From: Myroides indicus
GTDB taxonomy: Bacteria > Bacteroidota > Bacteroidia > Flavobacteriales > Flavobacteriaceae
NCBI RefSeq assembly: GCF_004364575.1
Contig: NZ_SOAG01000010.1
Location: forward strand, 30,184-94,183
Direction: 5' to 3'
DNA length: 64,000 nt
The notes below the pieces were generated by a model. The model was not told where the DNA came from, did not search any database, and saw nothing but the letters and a program-made list of their open reading frames with translations. The translations under genes were made by a program, and so were the position numbers. Shown piece after piece: positions 63,753-64,000 of this stretch (position 1 is the first letter of the stretch; the number at the start of each line of letters is the position of its first letter).

Positions 63753-64000
63753 ACCCGTTGTGCATTTTAAATAATACTCACTTTTAAGTTATTGATATTC
63801 CTATTGAAATATTCTTTGTTGATGAATTGTACAACTGTTAACGCCTTTATTTTAGCTAATAATCTGGTTTTGAAACCTTCAAATGTCTTGGCGTAATTAC
63901 GTCTAATCATAAATTGGTCGCACAATTGCGAGAACAAGGTTTCAATTCTCTTTCGTTGTTTTTTGAACAAATAAAATTGTGGTTTATAATCCTTTTGATT
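63753..64000 (-). mobile_element. IS982-like insertion sequence, truncated by the window end
   Basis: A transposase reading frame enters from the window edge and stops at 63767. It contains KDYKPQFYLFKKQRKRIETL, FSQLCDQFMIRRNYAKTFEG and FKTRLLAKIKALTVVQFIN, the C-terminal part of an IS982-type DDE transposase with its R-x-IET segment. ACCCGTTGTGCA at 63753-63764, just beyond the stop, is a candidate terminal inverted repeat. Whether the copy is complete cannot be seen here. The 63425-63752 stretch between this IS and mnmE shows no gene. Confidence 0.7.

Noticed and set aside
1..64000. tRNA, rRNA or CRISPR arrays
   Set aside because: None was recognised in the gaps between genes; att integration is into a protein gene (mnmE), not a tRNA.

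Overview
The window looks like chromosome from a low-GC Bacteroidota species of the family Flavobacteriaceae, close to Flavobacterium. Evidence: a GldA gliding-motility ATPase, type B L31 and the small ribosomal protein bTHX, the alternative GlmU-like enzyme, DUF4199, DUF4268 and DUF2157/DUF4401/GDYXXLXY families, -7 promoter boxes of the TAnnTTTG type, and few Shine-Dalgarno sequences.

Positions 1-33.6 kb are ordinary chromosome. Genes in order: a TauE/DUF1634 pair; gldA; a patch of gene decay (2.0-4.1 kb: one dead ORF, one intact GNAT acetyltransferase, two dead ones); lipid acyltransferase; Nudix hydrolase; DUF4268; an outer-membrane beta-barrel protein; a GlmU-like enzyme; rpmE2; a DUF4199/glycosyltransferase/phosphohexomutase/ABC exporter/DUF2971/pncB run; ndk; an aminotransferase; the fused cytochrome c biogenesis protein CcsBA; an IS982 scar; the DUF2157-DUF4401-GDYXXLXY operon; bcp; bTHX; a serine-hydrolase-fold protein that has lost its catalytic motifs; nth lacking the Fe-S cysteines; a small conserved-looking ORF; an ECF sigma factor; uvrA; and an AEC transporter. 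Several convergent pairs share strong bidirectional terminators.

Positions 33,598-62,039 form an integrated mobile element of about 28.4 kb in the 3' end of mnmE. A 15-bp direct repeat made from the last codons of mnmE occurs at both ends. A tyrosine recombinase lies next to mnmE, and matching 10-11 bp words lie just inside both ends. The right third is the mobility module: integrase, unknown protein, excisionase-like HTH protein, VapE-type NTPase, a TAGGTA repeat array, toprim primase, candidate oriT, MobC, and a relaxase with a second gene nested in another frame. There is no conjugation machinery, so it is an integrative mobilizable element.

The left two thirds are defence cargo: HipBA; a wrecked HipBST-like locus whose HipB survives with a 20-bp-spaced repeat array; and one tightly packed operon of about 16 kb read as hsdM-hsdS-(DUF4062/NTPase-like gene)-trlF-hsdR-(UDG-like gene)-mcrB-mcrC. 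This joins type I restriction-modification, a PHP/SMC-like TrlF ATPase, a possible uracil-DNA-glycosylase-fold protein and McrBC type IV restriction in one transcription unit. The DUF4062 protein has a P-loop-like segment without its lysine and is flanked by two copies of an hsdS 3' end, so it looks like an inserted cassette. It is the best candidate for an undescribed defence component. Upstream are a Schlafen/AlbA_2 regulator with a 12-bp repeat tract and a strongly structured intergenic element.

Past mnmE the window ends inside an IS982-like transposase gene.
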